Shown: positions 30,424-44,300, numbered from the stretch's first letter. The stretch: DNA of 64,000 nt from Neurospora tetrasperma FGSC 2508 (GCF_000213175.1 NW_009799179.1:693713-757712); one strand, 5' to 3'. A program made the numbers and translations. Notes: generated from the sequence alone by a model not told the origin.

Positions 30424-32991
30424 TTAACGCACTCCAATGGGCGGACGAGGTCCAAGGCTACTCTGGCTGCTGTGCGCCGAAGGTTCCGATGACTCGAGCT
30501 GATGTGTAGAATCACCACTCGCCGCGCTGGCGCTTGCACTACCAGTCAGACTTCGAACATTTTTGGACATCATGGTCTCTGGTGGGTGAAGGGCGCTCAC
30601 CCCGACATGCTGTTCCACATGCTGCGGCACGACCGCGTTTCCGTGTCCTGGGGGATAACGGGGCATGGGTTGCCGCATTCCATCCGGAGGCGACGGGCGC
30701 CCGCCGCCGTTCATGTATGGCGCGCTGTACCCGTTTGGTGGAGAAGGGCGACCGCTACCGCCCCTCATGGATGGGCTGTATGGGTTCCCTGGTGATTGGC
30801 TGGCGCGCCTCGGCATGCCTCCGAGTGGCGGAGGGCCCTGAGTGTACTGCAGCTCATCCAGACGGGCGGCCGTCAAGGAGTTTGTCCTCGATTCCGCATG
30901 TATCGCTCTCCGGTCCACTTCGCCATACCGATTTGAGGTGAAGCTCATCAACGGATCGTCCAAAATGTCGTCGTGCAACCCCGGAATTTCGGCAACAATA
31001 TGGCTCGATCGGTTCCGCCCAAACTTCGGCTTGAACCTACTACTCCTGGAAACAGGCGCACCAGACTCGGGGTTCTTGCGCAATTGGTGCACGTCGCTGG
31101 GCGCTTTCCGGGTTTTCTTGGAAGTGACGCTCATCATGTCAAAGTTGTCGGGATCGATCAATGGCACGGGAGGCGCAGAAGCCGGGTCATAGTAATCGTC
31201 GTCATCATCGTCATCATCAAAACCGCCGTTAAACCTCGGTGGTGGAGGGCCCCTTCTGGATCCCGGCGGGGGACCACCACCAGCAGCAGCACGTCTGAGC
31301 CTCAGTTCCTGCTCTCTCAAGGCGAGCTCCCGCTGCCGCAGCTGCAACTCCCTTTCCCGCAAAGCCAAATCGTGCGGCGAATAACCACCCTCGCCAGCTT
31401 CTGGAATGTCGTCGTATAGCACCAGGTGGCTAAACTCTTCCAAGTCGGCTCCTTCCATCGACCCCCTCCTCGACGGCTGCCGGCTCCCACTGGTTGGTGG
31501 TCTGGGGTATCCGTTAGGTGGCGGTCCACCGCCGTTCATAGTAGGTCTGCGCATGCCGGGTGGCAAAGGTCCCAACTGCGAAGAGCCCCTAGGGCGCATC
31601 CGTGGCAGCCCGTTTCCATTGGCCATGCCGTTGGCTACTGCACGTGGAGTGCCTGGCGGCCCCCGGGGCAGAGGGCTGCCAGAAGGCGACGCTGGCTGTA
31701 CAGGGGGAGCCAGAGCGTCCGCCTTGGGTTTGTTGCGGTTGGCGATATTGGTGTTGTGAAGAAGGGCGTAAAGCGTCTCGATTCGCGGAACTGACACCCC
31801 GACTTCCTGGGCTAACCTGATAGGCGAGCCGAGATATGTTTCAACCTCCATCGGGCGTCTTGCAACGTAATCCTGCCACATCATATTCTCCGCCGTCGTC
31901 CTCCCGAACTCATCAATGGTGTTTTTCTTGAAATCGGGCGGAAACTTGCAACCATGTGCTTCGGCCACGGCTAATAGCTCGTCAATGACATCTGATATCA
32001 GCTTGGCCACGCCCACCTTGTCGAGGAGCTGGCCATAGTTAGGGGTTTCGAAGAGCACTGTGAGAGGATGGAAAGCAATTGGGCTGCGATTCAGTTAGCA
32101 TCTCGATCTTGACCTGACTGACCCAGCGGTGAACAACATACCCAATAACTCTTTCAAACTGCTGTTGCCGAATGTTACTCGAGACTTTGCAGTCGACCTG
32201 ACCAGTGCTGAGGGTCATAGCCAGTGCCTGCGCCATGTCTTCCTGTATCGAGGCCGGAATGTTGGAGCCTTTGTTTGCGGCGCCAACCCAGACTTCTGTT
32301 GAGCTCTTGTGCTCGAATTCGCTTCCTCCAAGCTGAGTGAGCTCGGCGCCGCAGACCAGCGAAAGAACTACATTAGTGGGGAATCGTTCTTCGATGGCTG
32401 ACTCGAGGCCGAGCGAGTGTGTGGTATTAACAAGGATGCATGTGTGCTGCGGAGTGACGACGGAATCGATCACCGAGGCCAGGTCGTAAACATCGGGAAG
32501 GGCCTTGATACAGAGAATAACATAGTCGAATGCGCCGCCCTCTCTGCGAGTGGCAGCCTCTTCAGGTGTCCGGACCACTGCGTCATAGCATTATACTTTA
32601 GCACAATGGTTCAACGGTCGAGCGCACCACGCAAGGGCAACATCCTGGAGAACACGAGACCATGATGGGAAAGACTTACCATGACGAGGCTTGAAGCGCT
32701 CATTGCCAAAGACCGGAGACCTAGACCCAGCAACAACTTGTCAGCATTGATATCCGGATGCGTGGGGATAACATTATTTGCGACTTTGTTGCGCCCGGGA
32801 AACGAGGAATCGAATTGGGAATTGTCAACGTACTTGAAGGAAATTCCGTATTGCGCAACGTGCTCGAAGCCAGTCTTCCATACTAGAGTGACGTCGCAGG
32901 CATTTGTTGCTTGGAGTCGCCATGACAAGAAGGCAGAAACCGAATTTCCGCCCACTGTAACAACTTTCATCAGCTCATTACTCTCAGACAT
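30424..32991 (-). CDS. Ketopantoate-reductase-fold protein with long disordered tail
   Basis: Four exons, complement(32991..32834, 32720..32680, 32577..32142, 32083..30424), 764 residues; donors GTACGT, GTAAGT and GTATGT. Residues 1-310 are an ApbA/PanE fold: a Rossmann start VVTVGGNSVSAFLSWRL, FGNERFKPRH, ILCIKALPDVYD (Lys91), then IGPIAFHPLTVLFETPNYG, and the C-terminal block MMWQDYVARRPMEVETYLGSPIRLAQEVGV...LYALL. PanE enzymes reduce ketopantoate with NADPH on the route to coenzyme A. Here the catalytic helix is altered: by alignment on the PLT motif, E. coli Lys176 falls at Arg209, Asn180 at Pro213 and Asn184 at His217. About 450 residues follow: Pro/Gly/Arg-rich, with a short coiled coil of RERELQLRQRELALRE repeats and a run of eight Asp. 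Catalysis is doubtful. The first ATG in frame is at 32991. Confidence 0.85.
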
Positions 32992-35460
32992 GTCTGGTTT
33001 GCGCGTGTTCGAGAACCGCAAGCGCAGCAGCTGTCATCCAAAAGAAAATAATCAAGCAGGAAAAAAAAAACGAGTGTGGTGGTGACGGCAGGGTCAGTCA
33101 AGCAAAAGTTGTTTCTGATCTCGAAAGTGGGAAAAAGTAAGTTGGACAAGTGGGAAGGCCGTCAAAGAGATAATAGCGTGTGTGTGGTATGGTTATGGGT
33201 AGGATAGCGTAGCCCACTTTCTTTCTGGTCAAGACTGGCTGGTCCCGGAAAGCTGGTGAAGCACTAGTGAGAGAAAAAGGTAGCGGGTACAAGGGATAGC
33301 ATGGACACGAGAGCGGAGAACGTGGGAACTGGTACATGGGTGAAGAGACAGGGAACACTCGTTGCTGACTGTTGAAGTCAAGGCAGAGGGCCGGCGCCGA
33401 AACGACTTGACTCCATCCATTTTTTTTTTCGATGACCTGTACAGACCCAGTACCCGTATCGTAGTGGTATCCATCAAACAGTGCTGAATATGAACTGGCG
33501 ACTTACCTGACAGGATCTTAAGTCGGGGCGTCATGGGTGCCATTGCGGAGTCCCGAACCAGGATGATGGGCTGTTCAGGTTTCGAAGCTGCAACAGCGGC
33601 AGCCTTCTTTGGTGCGAATCGCTCAACCGAAAAGAGGAAGGACTGGCAGAATTAACACCAACCTGAAAATCTGTCTAACCAAAGCGAGGCCTGTTCCACG
33701 AGCGAGCGCAACCAAGACCAAGTCCCCTGTGGCTTGATTACCTCAGTTGGTTGACGTGGGCCGGTGTGCGTGGAATGGATGATGCTGTCTCCTTTTCTTG
33801 TTATTTTTTTCTTTTCTTTTTTCCCTTATTCTTTTCCTCTTTTCGTAACTCTAATCTCGAATCGAGTGTGGCTGTTACTCCGGTATCTTGTTTCTGTCTC
33901 TTCTTTTCTCCGATGTCTCTTGTTCGCTTGAAGATGTTATCGCTTCTCCCGGGGTAGGCGGTCTTGTTGTTGTCTTGGAAGCGGCGAGATCTATACACTC
34001 GAGCACAGCTCGCTTCGCTTTCTTTCGCTTCTTCTTTGTCTTATTGTTTGTCTTATTGTTGTCGCTGTTGTTGTGGTTATGGTTATGCGGGGATACTGTA
34101 TAGACTCCTCTTCAACGCGCCTCGAACGAGCGAGCGAGCGAGACAGCGTCACTCAACTTGACAGGGACAGTCGTGACAACGCAACGGCGGCAGCAGCAGT
34201 CAGCGACAGCAGGGGCAACAACAATGATAGTGACAGCATACAGCAGCAATGCAGTGACCAACAGCAAAAGTCGGAGGAGCGATAAGGAATAGTCGCGGTT
34301 GTAGCTGGGAATAGGCGATCCTGGGTGCTGGGCAGCGCTAATCAAGGCCTTCTTCTAACGGCTCCCAGTAGCGTCGGTCGGGTACATAGACTAAAACGAG
34401 CGTGACGCCTTGGCAGTGATGAAATGTGTTTTTGAAGAGCGAGAACGAGGCGACAGATGATATTCCAGACTTCCGATCTGAGGACCCTTGAGAATTGATC
34501 GGAAGGGTTCGGTCGAGAAGAGGGAGCTGAGGCTGAAATTTGAAACGGAACACGGCGAATGTGGTTGCTCACTGCTGTGACAAGACAGAGATCGGGGTCA
34601 ATGGTACTGGGCCACAGCCACGATATTGAAGAGGGTACCTTAATCTGGATAAGGCGCGACGACCGACGGTTTCGACTTGTGCCTTGTTCGACCTTGTGTA
34701 CCGCGTGGAGCGAGCGTGCGTAGTGTATGTGCCTAGTTTCGTAGCGAGGTAGGTAAATGGGAGAGCAATGTAATGTAGGGTGTAGCAAGTCTTTGTCTAG
34801 TAGCCGTTCGTAACTTGTAGTCGCCGGATGGATCTTGGTCCAAATGGTGGTGGTGACGAGCCGCTCGGAGCGTGGTGTGGTGTGCGTTTGCATGTGCCGC
34901 AGAGAAGGTAAACATGTAGTGCGAAGCGGAATGCACTAACAGCCGAACAGCAGCATCTGTAGCCAGTGGAGGCGATGAGATGTGACGATGGCGCCCGGGA
35001 GTGGTGAAGCTAGTAGTGCTAACGAGCGGACTGCGGACGGAATGGTTGAGCAATGCTGGTCGTGGTCCGTTGTCGTGTGGTGGATGCTCGCTCGTGGGTG
35101 GATGGCTGGATGGGCGATCGGTGTTGCACCTTGCCTTGGCGGTTGGTCTGAATCGGGCTTGGTGTCGCTCCGGCGTGTTAGGCCGTCCCTTTTGGCAGGC
35201 TGGTTCCGTGGGTCGCTTGGGGTCCTGACAGGAATTGCGAGGCCAGCACCTGGCGGCTGGGGAGGTCCCGTCCTGGGCTGCGGCGTTGGGGCAAGGGCCA
35301 ACCAAGGTGTTGTGAAGGGAAGGCGCTGGGCTTTCGGGGCTTCAAGCGACTGGTGGTGGCATAGAACGAAGGAAGGTAGAAGGAAGAGAAAAGTTCGAGA
35401 CAGCAATGCGATGACAACAATACATGAAGCAAGCAGAACACAAGCCATATTACTTACAGA
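32992..35460. promoter_or_regulatory. Upstream region of the reductase-like gene
   Basis: About 2.5 kb to the right of the reductase start codon, its promoter and leader. It contains T-runs near 33420, pyrimidine-rich DNA around 33800-33860, a GAGC tetranucleotide run (about 34127-34144) and CAG/CAA-rich DNA (34188-34270). A donor-like TGTAAGT on the bottom strand near 35450 could belong to a 5' UTR intron. Long overlapping open frames on the bottom strand (34733-35305 and 34936-35448) are Pro/His/Arg-rich and look non-coding. Confidence 0.4.
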
Positions 35461-38400
35461 ATGAATGTTTGTTCAAAAAATAGCATTCCAGGTCTTTCCT
35501 TTCTCTATGTACACCTCTTTGCGGTCGGCTGCCGGAAACGACTGGGATCTGAATGGCGTTGTTTTCTCTTCCCGTTTGCTTGGGTTGCGGTTTTGGAGGC
35601 AGGGAGGCTCTCAATGGCATGGAAGGCAGAAACATAGGAAACCCCAGAGCATGTCGGATAAGTCCCTTCATCCAGATGTGTTCTCGCTGCACGTCAAGCA
35701 AGAGTCTACCTTGAGGTACCGTACCTTACTTGATGCCCGTCTGAAGTGTCCAGCCGAACCTCCAACTGTCAACTGATGCTGGTCGGTTCTATCGGTGAAA
35801 GAACCTGCAGAGGGGACGTCTGTTCTCGTTCTGATATTCGGGACATGCGATGCCATAAACTACGGGGATATTGTGCAGAGCATGGCATGTGAAGGCACCT
35901 CTCACACTTCGTTTCCCTTGGAACCAACATGACAGAGCGGGAGGACAAGGTCACTCTTTTCTCTGTCTTCATAGTTTTACTTTTGAGTCTCTTATGAGGT
36001 AGCGATGGCGATTGATCGATATGCGCTTCCCACCGCTGAATTGTGCTCAACTACAAACCATTGAAGTTGAAGACTTGGCAGGAAGTCGATAACAAACATA
36101 CAGGTGCGAACGGGCGGTGGGCAGGCTGGTTCGTGTTAAGAGGTTGCTCTTTGCTTCTCGCTTCCACTCTTGGGTGGCCTGAGGCGTCCTGTATCATTCT
36201 TACCTTGCAAACTGGCAAAAAAAAGGAAGAAGACTCTTCTTTTCCTGTATGCGAGCCCCGGCTCTACTAACTCGTAGTAAAGTACCTGATATTGGTGTCT
36301 GCTCCTCGGGTCTACATAGTAGAGGTGTAATTATTACCGTAAACAATTATAACAGAGCCTCGATCGGGATCCAAAGCGAAGGGAGAAAGGCATTACCCTG
36401 TCCGATTAAGTCCAGGCCGTTACAGTACACTCTGGGGCTGCTTAGAAATGCCCTAAAGAGCTGAACATGCCTTTGGTAGGCAGGCCAGCCTGGTACATGA
36501 TGTAGCCCTCAGGAATAAGATGGCATAGCATAAAACGTGGGCATAGGGAAGCCTCGTTTAATGAAAAGATGGGGGAAATGAAGGCGTCAAGGACACTTGG
36601 GCGTTTCCTTGTTGATGGCAGTGCTTCTTCTCGTGAAATTTTTATTCCCTTGCCCTGTGTTGACGCTTTCAGCAGACGGGATGTAATGTTGCTGGCAGCT
36701 GCGAAACTCGGGGGGCGCTGGACGCCGCTGTAATGAAACCTCCGTCAAGGCAGGGTCGGCAAGGCAGGGCGGACACAGTGCGCATCGGGAAGGGCGCCAA
36801 GTGCCAGCCCTGAAGGATACGTGTATGGTAAGGTAAAGAGGAGGTGGGTCGTTACCGGTGCATGAGCTTCGGGAAAGCGGTAAGCTCCGTGCACTAACTT
36901 GAACCGTACATGCAACTTTTTCAGCTGTGAACGTCCTGCACGGCGGGGAGAGGATGCTTAACGAAGTGAACTAAGTGTTGCATCGCACACGAGCTACACA
37001 TATTCGCACTATATCGATCAAAATTGTTCCTACTTCGATTCCGGATATCGATTTTATGCCTCCTACCTACCTATGTGCTTCTGCTTCGAAGGAACATGGC
37101 AAACCCTTAAAGCCGAGGTAACTGAAGTTAAAAATGGAAAACGGCCTTTTGGAGAACGCCGTGGCCACCCGGTCCACTCTGCTTGTGGTGACTTAGACAG
37201 TTGGGAAATGATCCACCTTTGTTGCGTGTTTCTGTCGCCGGTTCCACTGAGCACCACTTGGTTAAGGTAACACAGCCCCGATCTCTGAAAACCAAAATCC
37301 CGTATTTGAGAATCTGTAATTTATGGTTCGGACTTTATAAGACAACAAGACTGAAAAGTGAAGACTACCAAGATGAAGAACTGGAACCGGCACTCAAGTA
37401 CAGAATAGGCTTGTTGTCTTGAATGTCAACTCCCGTGGCTAGATTAATTCGCAATGTTACAAGTAGAAACTTGGCTTGGTTCTGTACATAACGTGGCGTC
37501 GTTGAAGTAGGTATTCATTCACGTTGACTTCCCGGAGTGTTACAAAGTCTCGAACCAGCGGCAACGGTTCCAAAGGCTTTGATACTCTGTTCATGATCCG
37601 TGCCATGGTGCCAAGCTCTCCCAAGAATTGTCTTTCCGCATCTCGTCCCGAGGGAAAGGGAACTGAGTGAGAAAAGGGATGGGCGGATCACCAAGGAACT
37701 CCTGACGCGTCTTGGCCTAGACCCGTGATATGCTGGGCGTGTATGAAGGGCTTTGCTTTTTCTTTACAGGCTCCCTATCCTTACATACATAGTACGTGAT
37801 GTAAGTAAGGCTCTCGCTCGCCAGCTCGCCCTGTCTGTCTAATATTGGATGACGCGGAGAATGGGGAGCTCCAGGGACGTGTGTTGCAGGTAGGTTGAAA
37901 AAGGCCATGAGGCTGCGGGGAACGAGTGTCCATCCCAAACACCCCCCGTCAGCTCTGACGTTAGCGTTAATCTTGATAGACAGCGATTTTCCGTCGAGCA
38001 ACATCTCCTCTTGAGGCTGTGATGGTTGAACAAATTCGACAGACGCTCAAAGATGACGACAGTACTGATATACCTAGTACATAGCAGAGCTACATAGTAC
38101 ATACAATAAGTGATTGCAATAGGAGTTGCAAATCAGGGAATGCGCGTAGTAGGGTTTTCACCGCTCGGTAATACGGCATCAGAGGACGACGGTCAACAAA
38201 GTGCTGTGGTGTAACAAAACAATAGACCCTATCCGGGGTCCATTCCCTAGGTAGCTAAGGGCTCTGGAACCCCCGAGACTCTCTTTGCTTCTGGACGATG
38301 GAATTCAGACATGTGTAGCAGAAGACGTTTGCGGCCAAGAAGAACAATCTAGGCAATGCCTAGGCACGGGCTGTCTTCCTGGACCTTGGATCTTGTGAGA

Positions 38401-40063
38401 TTTCGATATTCAACTTTGTTGTGCTTCACACGTTCTTTTTTTTTTCAGTAATGATAGGTCTTCCAGTACGAGACGGTATCAGATACGATGGGCTCTTCGG
38501 CCCTGCCGGTGTAACACCAGCGCATCGCCACCCACCACCCACGCGTACGCGGAAAGCATCGTACAGTTTACGAGTCCTGATGCTGTGGGTCAAATTATAC
38601 ATACACGGTGTAGCCCCACGCCGAGGCTCCGGGAGAACGCTACGGTGGGCATCAAAAGCAGGGGCCTTGTTGACTGACGGTATAAGACATCATCGCTGAT
38701 TTAGCGTTGCACTACTCCCAATTCGGTATCGCATCCAATCTTCCACAGCAGGTTCCATGATGCGAAGAGCGGACGCGTCTCGGGTGTTGGTGATGGTGTA
38801 CGGTAGGTAGAGATAAGGTCAGAAGCAAGCCCGGAGCGGCCGACCGACAGGAGCCGTCAAGTGTGTGTCGTCGATGGCGCCGTCCATTGGCGAACGAGAT
38901 CTTGACACGACGGTAGCAGGCTGCGCGAGTTATGGAAAAGTTGACTGCGGATTACGTGGGGTACAGCTCCAGCAGTGTGGTGCAGTCTCAAGTCTGAAGG
39001 TTGTTTAAAGTTGCCGAACGGGTATAAGAGGAGTCCGAAGACTGCGATAACCAGAGCTGCTGAGTGGCTGGTGCGGATCGACCGGTCTGCGGATGGCCAG
39101 ACCTCACGATGAAGAGGAGCAGTCCAAGACTTGGCAGAGTCCTGATCGAGAATCCGGCGAAAAGGCTATCTTGATGATGGTGGATTTGCCGACGACTCGT
39201 TGTCCTTCTCCGCCACGGACTAGTGTAGTGAAGTTCGGGGTGTGTGGTTGCGGCAGCAAGAAGGGACGGGCCAAAACTTGGAACAGGAAATGAGATACTT
39301 CCACGGATTGGGATTATTGTTGTAGACTTTCGCTGGACGGGCAACCTGAATGCCTACCACTCTGCCTTATCGCCTACCATAGTATACAAGCTACAGCCGG
39401 TGCGACCGGCCAAGGTATCATTCGATTCGCGATCGTGCCTTTCCGTCCTCGTACTTTTAGTAGAACAGATTACTCACCTGTGCGAACTCCGTCTCTTTTG
39501 CCGCTGCAGTTCCCCGCTCCTTGTTTTGATGTTCCTGCACATGTCGATACCTCCTTCATAATTAAAAGTTACACTGGAATATTTCGGATTTGTTACCGAA
39601 TTGGAACCTGGAGGACTTTGCTAGTTTGCTGGAACGTTGATGCTTGAAGGCAGAGAAGGGAAACTGGGTCCCTCTTAGTCCCAGGTACCTTGCTGCTTTG
39701 CCGAAAGTGAGGATGGTGATGGATCCCATCAAGGTATCCACACGATCTGGAAGCATTTCTTTTTTCTTTCTCTGCTGACAATTGATGTTCCAGATGACCG
39801 GCTCAGGCTGTGCTGTGCATCTTCAATGCAAGCGTCTTTCATGACAATCGTTACGACTGGCTCTCCATGGAAATATCAGGATTGATCACCGCCGTAGAAA
39901 CAAGACTCCGAGTGTTTGATAGGCATTTCTCGCAGAGCGCATTGTACACTAGATATGGATACAGCGGTCTGATGTGCAGGTGGTCGTTGTTGTGCATCAA
40001 TCTCCATGATCAATCTGATGAACGAGTTTTTTCCTGTCAATTATCGGAAGCGACGGGAACTTG

Positions 40064-40090
40064 AAAAAAAAAAAAAAAAAAAAAAAAAAA
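40064..40090. repeat. Poly(A) run, 27 nt
   Basis: Uninterrupted A27 on the top strand. It could be a mononucleotide repeat or the tail of an old retroposed RNA. I see no flanking target-site duplication or upstream coding sequence that would favour the second reading. Confidence 0.85.
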
Positions 40091-41235
40091 TGTTTTTCCC
40101 TCGTTGTTGCTGGAGAGAGAGACGGCACTTACCAGAACCTTCCTGGTACACTACTAGGCAGCCGATGCCCGCTCTCGACATGTTACTTTGTTCTATTTCG
40201 ATCTCGTTCAAAGCCCCAACCACCCCCGTCACCGTCACCACAGCGTGTGTTTGCTACCTAGTCACCGCGCTTCTCTTCTTCCGCTCGCCGGCGGAAGTGG
40301 CTTGGCGGCATTCGAGGTGCCATGCAGTTGCTCGTCGATCGTGTCCAGTCCTCTTCTCGTCTCTTCACCGGCGCTGATAGGTATGACGCAGTGTGTGGGC
40401 CGCCCGTCTTTTTGCGCTATTCCCGAATTCCAAGCCTACAAGTAGGCTCAGGCTGAGGAGCGGCTAGCCAATGGAGATGGCCCTAGCTGCCTTGGCATTG
40501 GCAAGACGCGGCTCCACGCTGTTCCTGAGAGCCCCGCTTAATTTGCAGTTCCCTTGGTTGGTTCCTGCGCTTCTGCCTGTTCGCTGTTACCGCAAAGTGT
40601 TGAGGGCCACATGCAACCACTAAACAACTTGGTCGAGATCGAGATCGCGTCCTCGATTGGGGATTCGAGCCACACACCTCAGAGCTCTTATCAGCCCGCT
40701 CTCTCTTCACCGATTCTTCCTGTCAGATAAACACTCCCGGGCGCCGAGATCCTCGTTCCACCTGCGATGCGAGACGACCGCTGGTCGCGCGGTGCCGACG
40801 ATGACAACGGCGACGATGACCTCGACACCGTCCATCGCTTCACAAGCCCGTCACCACAGTGAGCACGGTTCGAACCCATAATCTACACTGCACTAAAAAC
40901 GATAGACCCCTCCATCCTTGCTCGTCAACCAGGCGAGGCAGATCCACGTTCCGACGTTTCGATGTTCGCCAAAAAGATCGTCAAGCGGCATCATAATCCA
41001 TAGCAACAAACTCGAGCGGTCCGCTCTACGCGCTTCTGGACCCATGTTTCACATCCGGCCCGTCGGCGGCGGAACCTCAACGATGCAGAATATCCTAAAA
41101 TGAAGCTTTTCAGGATCCCGGCGCCGTGCCAGACAGGTGTGTTACGGTACCCAAAAACTTTGTGTAAACAACAAGTAAACATCATGACCACCGCCATGTC
41201 GCCTCAGCCGCTCGTAGCACCTTCACGCGGGAACC

Positions 41236-41327
41236 CCCCAGGCGCCATGCCATGCTGTACACTTCAAGGGCGGACTTGGACCGTTCAAACGGCCAGTTTG
41301 AGTAAACATCAAGCAGGGCGCCTGGGG
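41236..41327. repeat. Inverted repeat (11-bp arms, 70-nt loop)
   Basis: CCCCAGGCGCC (41236-41246) is exactly complementary to GGCGCCTGGGG (41317-41327). The loop contains a second near-complementary pair (TTCAAACGG / CCAGTTTGA). The arms could stack as a hairpin in an RNA. Confidence 0.6.
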
Positions 41328-44300
41328 AAGCTGACAAGGACAGCAGTTCTCGCCGTAATACGCTTTCCGATTGGCTCATGATCGAAGTGTCGGAGATGAA
41401 GGTGTTTATGTTAGTAGCAGTCATCAAGTCCTGTCAGCATTGGACGGGCAAGCGCAACGGACCCTCCTGTCCGAATGTTCTGAACCCGCAACATGCTGTC
41501 ATTGGCTTGGCTGTTAATGACCTGGCCAAGTTCGTGAGCTTGACACTGATATATTAAATATCCGTCACGCGGTAAGAGATGAAGACTCGACGACGGCTCT
41601 GCTTCTTATTGGTGCCAAGCAAGCAAGATCCAGTTCCGGAGTTGCAACAAGACGGACGGCGGGATGTCAATATATCAACAGTTACGGGCATCATCATTGT
41701 AGATGACTACAAAACCTCCATCAAGGCTAACATTGGGAGCGGCAAGGCATCGAACAAGTCAGTACCAACAATTGCAACAGCAGGATGACACGATCAGGTT
41801 ACAATATTGCCGCGAACACCACACCACAAGCACCAACCGTAAAATGAGGTTTGCTCCTTCAATTATTTCCATACCAAGGTTCTTGTCTTCGTCAGACGGG
41901 GAATGCTCTCTCCAACCCATAATTACGCCATCTGCAGCCTATCGATAGTGCCTCCTCGTCACAGTTGTTTTCTCTGCCGGACCAGGGCGGCGTAAAGACT
42001 CCGGCTGGTTGAGTCGTGCCTACCCCTGAGAGGTGCCTTGTTCCAAGCACCGTTGCTTCTCTTGACTTTCCCTGTTCTCGCCAAGAATCACAGTTGAAGG
42101 AAACCACGACCGGACACGTAGCGGCGGAATCTCAGGGTAGGTCTCTCCCATCACACCGAGTAGACACCATTGGATTTGTATATGGGGTTGATGTAGACCC
42201 TCAGGAAGGGTTCACGCATGTCTCACAATATCATCCGGACGGTCACCGACCCTGAGCGAAGTGTTACTTGTACTCAGTCTCTCAGGTCCCGAACTTGGGG
42301 ATTGGGATCTGGGAAACTGGGCCGGGACCCAGACCCTCGTTTTCGGGTCCACGCTCTCTTCTCAATGGCTTCCCGGCAAAACTGCACAATGCCCAGAAGA
42401 ACGTGATGATGATCTTCGTCGACAGTTGTCAAATCGGTACGGAATCACGGAAAATGGGTTTATGCAGAAGCCAAAAAGTCCATGAATGTACCCATCTCCA
42501 CACTGACCACGTCCAGCTGTCTCTCTCTTGGCGCCAAGTCCCAAGTTACTTTTGTCTTTGACGGCCGGGATGCTTCCATCACAGCTTCACGTCGAAAAAA
42601 AAAAAAAAAAGTGATCGCGTTCCTGTTCGACGGCACCCAGGGCACTCCCTGGTTTGTGAACCACAAAGTCGGAGCAAATTCAGGAACAACACAACCAACA
42701 GGAAAAGAAAACGTTCCGGATGGTACATACACTCGCTAGTCCCGATGTCCTAGGTAACTGCCTGTCCCTGTCTTTCCTCAACTTCTAGGCAGTTCCTAGT
42801 AGATATTAGCACATCTAAAAGATTCTGGGCAATGTGTTTTCGCATTGTCGTAAATCCTATAGGCCAAAGATCTCATCGGGTTTGTCATGGACGAGGCTAC
42901 CACTCAAATAGTTCGTTTCTTCTTCTTTTCACAAGCTCTTCATCTGCCAACTTTCTCGGCAGTTGTCTGCAACTATTTGGTAAGTCAATCAGCAAACTAG
43001 GATTATACCTGTAGGGAACAGAAAGAACAAAAGAGAGTCAATTGCTTGGTTGAAATGGTTTCCTCGGATGCGCTTTTTTCTTTTCCCATCTATCCGGACA
43101 ATCAACGGAAAATGTTGTTGTTCTCCATTGATCTCTGCAGGTATCATATCGCATCGTATCGTACACTAGCAGTGTAGTGTAGTATCATGTCAATCTTGCC
43201 CAGCTGCAAGTTCTCAGGGGCAAACTCCACGTTTTTTTATGGGGGGGGCACGTTTCCTGGAATAGAATACTTGCGCTTTTGCGCTGCTCATGGAAACCTA
43301 CGGATCATGGACCAATTGGGGAATGTGATTGGCATTGATGGTGCATTGAGTTGCAACTACGTAATTTTGAAGATCTGAGCGCAGTTCTCACGGTTCTCAC
43401 TCAGCTGCTTGTAAAAGGTGAAAATGTTAATATCGCACCCCAAAAATAAAAGAAGGAAGAGAGGATTCACGATCGGATTGTCGTTAATGTCAGGTTGCTG
43501 ATGTGATTGATGTGATGCCCCCCGGCCCCGCTTTTGGATGTGCGGTTGAAGATGTCATGCCCGCCATGCTACTATGGAAGCCCAGGATCCGGACGGGGAA
43601 GATTCTTGGCCGGCTTATCAATGGTGATCCCTTTGAAACATGTTTCTAGTGTATATAGATTGTTGATCTTTTGAGATTGTCAGTTTCTTCTTCTACGCAG
43701 TAGATGTATCATGGATTTCTGATCGTGGGATCGTCTCGCCTATCATAGATTGATATCTGGGAACACAATGTTTAAGGCTCGATTTTAAACTGTCTCGGTT
43801 CCGCGGGTGCCACTTCTGCGCTGTGTTATACTGTGATGCTTTAACGGGGTCGTGAAGTTTGTTTGAATCTAGACGGCAGCGTAAGGCAATATCATCTGTA
43901 GTTGTTTTCGAACGTGGTAAAACAGGCAGAAGGCATTATACGGGACACGAGTTGTTACTGAAGGGCATATACAGATGTTTGATGTTCGAGGACGGAAAAA
44001 GCTGAAAGGCAGGGACGACTTCATTGGTGATACACATAATCGAAGATGGCTTCACGTTCAACTACCCACTATCTAGAACCGAATCCCACCGTATAAGCAG
44101 CTACTCTAGCATTCACATCTTCATCTTCGTCACGCATCTAACTTCAAGTTCCCTATAACTCCGACAGATGCAGGCATTCCCAGGCATACCGTCATCAAAT
44201 CCAGCCCAGTCCAGTTCAATCTTCGTATGTCTCCTTAATCTGCCAATAGTCGACAATTAATATTCATCTATCTCTACCCATTTATTCCCGTCAATTGCAT

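Noticed and set aside
34733-35305. 190-codon bottom-strand frame upstream of the reductase-like gene
   Set aside because: Composition is Pro/His/Arg-rich and repeat-driven with no motif, and it overlaps other open frames; more likely leader or promoter DNA.
40660-40690. Bottom-strand GGCTCGAATCCCC resembling a tRNA B box
   Set aside because: No A box or foldable arms were found at a suitable distance; probably chance.
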